Assembly (NCBI RefSeq): GCF_033845285.1
Contig: NZ_JAWXCX010000001.1
Coordinates: forward strand, 1,069,495-1,133,494
DNA length: 64,000 nt
Direction: 5' to 3'
Source: Marinococcus sp. PL1-022
GTDB lineage: Bacteria; Bacillota; Bacilli; Bacillales; Marinococcaceae
Below are positions 63,616 through 64,000 of this stretch, piece by piece. A program made the translations under genes and the position numbers. The first letter of the stretch is position 1. Every line of letters starts with the position of its first letter. The notes under the pieces were generated by a model, which worked only from the letters and a program-made list of their open reading frames with translations, did not search any database and had not been told where the DNA came from.

Positions 63616-64000
63616 TTATTAGTGCTCTTCCGGCGCTTGATTTCAGCGGCCTGTTCGAGGGTGGCGGGGAAGGAGCGGCAACGTCGGTGCAGCTTGTGCT
63701 GCTGCTTACTGTATTGTCGCTTGCTCCCGGTATTTTAGTGCTGATGACCTGCTTTACCAGAATCGTGGTCGTGCTGAGCTTTGTGCGGATGGGTCTTGCA
63801 ACGCAGCAGACTCCTCCCAACCAGGTGCTTATCGGCCTTGCCTTATTTTTAACCTTCTTCATCATGGCGCCGACGCTCTCGGAAGTAAACGAGCAGGCAT
63901 TCAGTCCTCTGATGGCAGGAGAAATCGACCAGAACGAAGCACTGACAGAAGCGGTCGGACCGATGAAGGAATTTATGTCCCGGTACACCCGGGAAAAAGA
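63612..64000 (+). CDS. fliP: Flagellar export gate protein FliP, N-terminal part (runs off the window)
   Basis: FliP forms the core of the export gate with FliQ and FliR. The frame is open to the right edge, giving about 129 residues. It carries TSVQLVLLLTVLSLAPGILVLMTCFTRIVVVLSFVRMGL, QTPPNQVLIGLALFLTFFIMAPTLSEVNEQA and the GPMKEFMSRYTRE segment, all close to B. subtilis FliP. The ATG at 63612 overlaps the fliO stop by four bases and follows GAGGAACAGC. The C-terminal half lies outside the window. Confidence 0.95.
   Translation, partial: MIISALPALDFSGLFEGGGEGAATSVQLVLLLTVLSLAPGILVLMTCFTRIVVVLSFVRMGLATQQTPPNQVLIGLALFLTFFIMAPTLSEVNEQAFSPLMAGEIDQNEALTEAVGPMKEFMSRYTREK

Noticed and set aside
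1-64000. CRISPR array, transposon, prophage, restriction or toxin-antitoxin locus
   Set aside because: No direct-repeat arrays, transposase, integrase (other than XerC), nuclease or toxin genes were found; gene order is core chromosomal throughout.

Overview
The window is chromosomal core DNA of a low- to mid-GC Firmicute of the Bacillaceae. Almost every gene has a recognisable Bacillus subtilis counterpart in the same order: the pyrE end of the pyrimidine operon, the ylo cluster, the fap/fab lipid block, smc-ftsY-ffh, the rpsP-rimM-trmD-rplS block, sucCD, topA-codY and the 5' part of the fla/che operon. Many of the proteins are strongly acidic (FliF, FliK, MotE-like, FliY), which would fit a moderately halophilic or alkaliphilic member of the family, but that is inference. 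There is no IS element, prophage, CRISPR array, rRNA or tRNA.

Layout. 1-1098: end of pyrF, then pyrE and a bidirectional terminator facing rqcH (minus strand). 2834-8012: remA, gmk, rpoZ, coaBC, priA. 8085-14947: fmt, rsmB, rlmN, prpC, prkC, rsgA and rpe, tightly packed with several overlaps. rpmB is on the minus strand. 15412-19635: asp23-like yloU, yloV, recG. 19639-23290: fapR, plsX, fabD, fabG and acpP behind a clear sigma-A promoter and a FapR operator. 23373-31072: rnc, a minus-strand yfkK-like gene, smc, ftsY, ylxM, ffh. 31163-36314: rpsP, khpA, ylqD, rimM, trmD, rplS (with an L19-type leader), lepB, rbgA, rnhB. 36330-38164: the ylqG/ylqH pair, which resemble the C-terminal parts of FliK and FlhB. 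38343-48904: sucC, sucD, dprA, topA, trmFO, xerC, hslV, hslU, codY. 49202 to the end: flgB, flgC, fliE, fliF, fliG, fliH, fliI, fliJ, motE-like ylxF, fliK, flgD, a small flagellar-operon gene, flgE/G, swrD, fliL, fliM, fliY, cheY, fliO and the start of fliP.

The genes fall into a few working groups: nucleotide synthesis, ribosome and tRNA maturation (rsmB, rlmN, rsgA, rimM, trmD, rbgA, trmFO), membrane lipid synthesis under FapR, co-translational protein targeting (ffh, ftsY, lepB), chromosome maintenance (smc, topA, recG, priA, dprA, xerC, rnhB), and assembly of the flagellar basal body, export apparatus and switch.

I did not find a clearly new multi-gene system. The points most worth following are: a PrkC kinase that ends just after its membrane helix and lacks PASTA repeats; a hairpin filling the gap between the Shine-Dalgarno and the start of swrD; a strong non-terminator hairpin before acpP; the little-studied ylqG/ylqH pair and the small flagellar-operon protein; an HslV N-terminus unlike that of B. 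subtilis; and the absence of several genes usually found in this cluster (yicC, def, thiN, spoVM).
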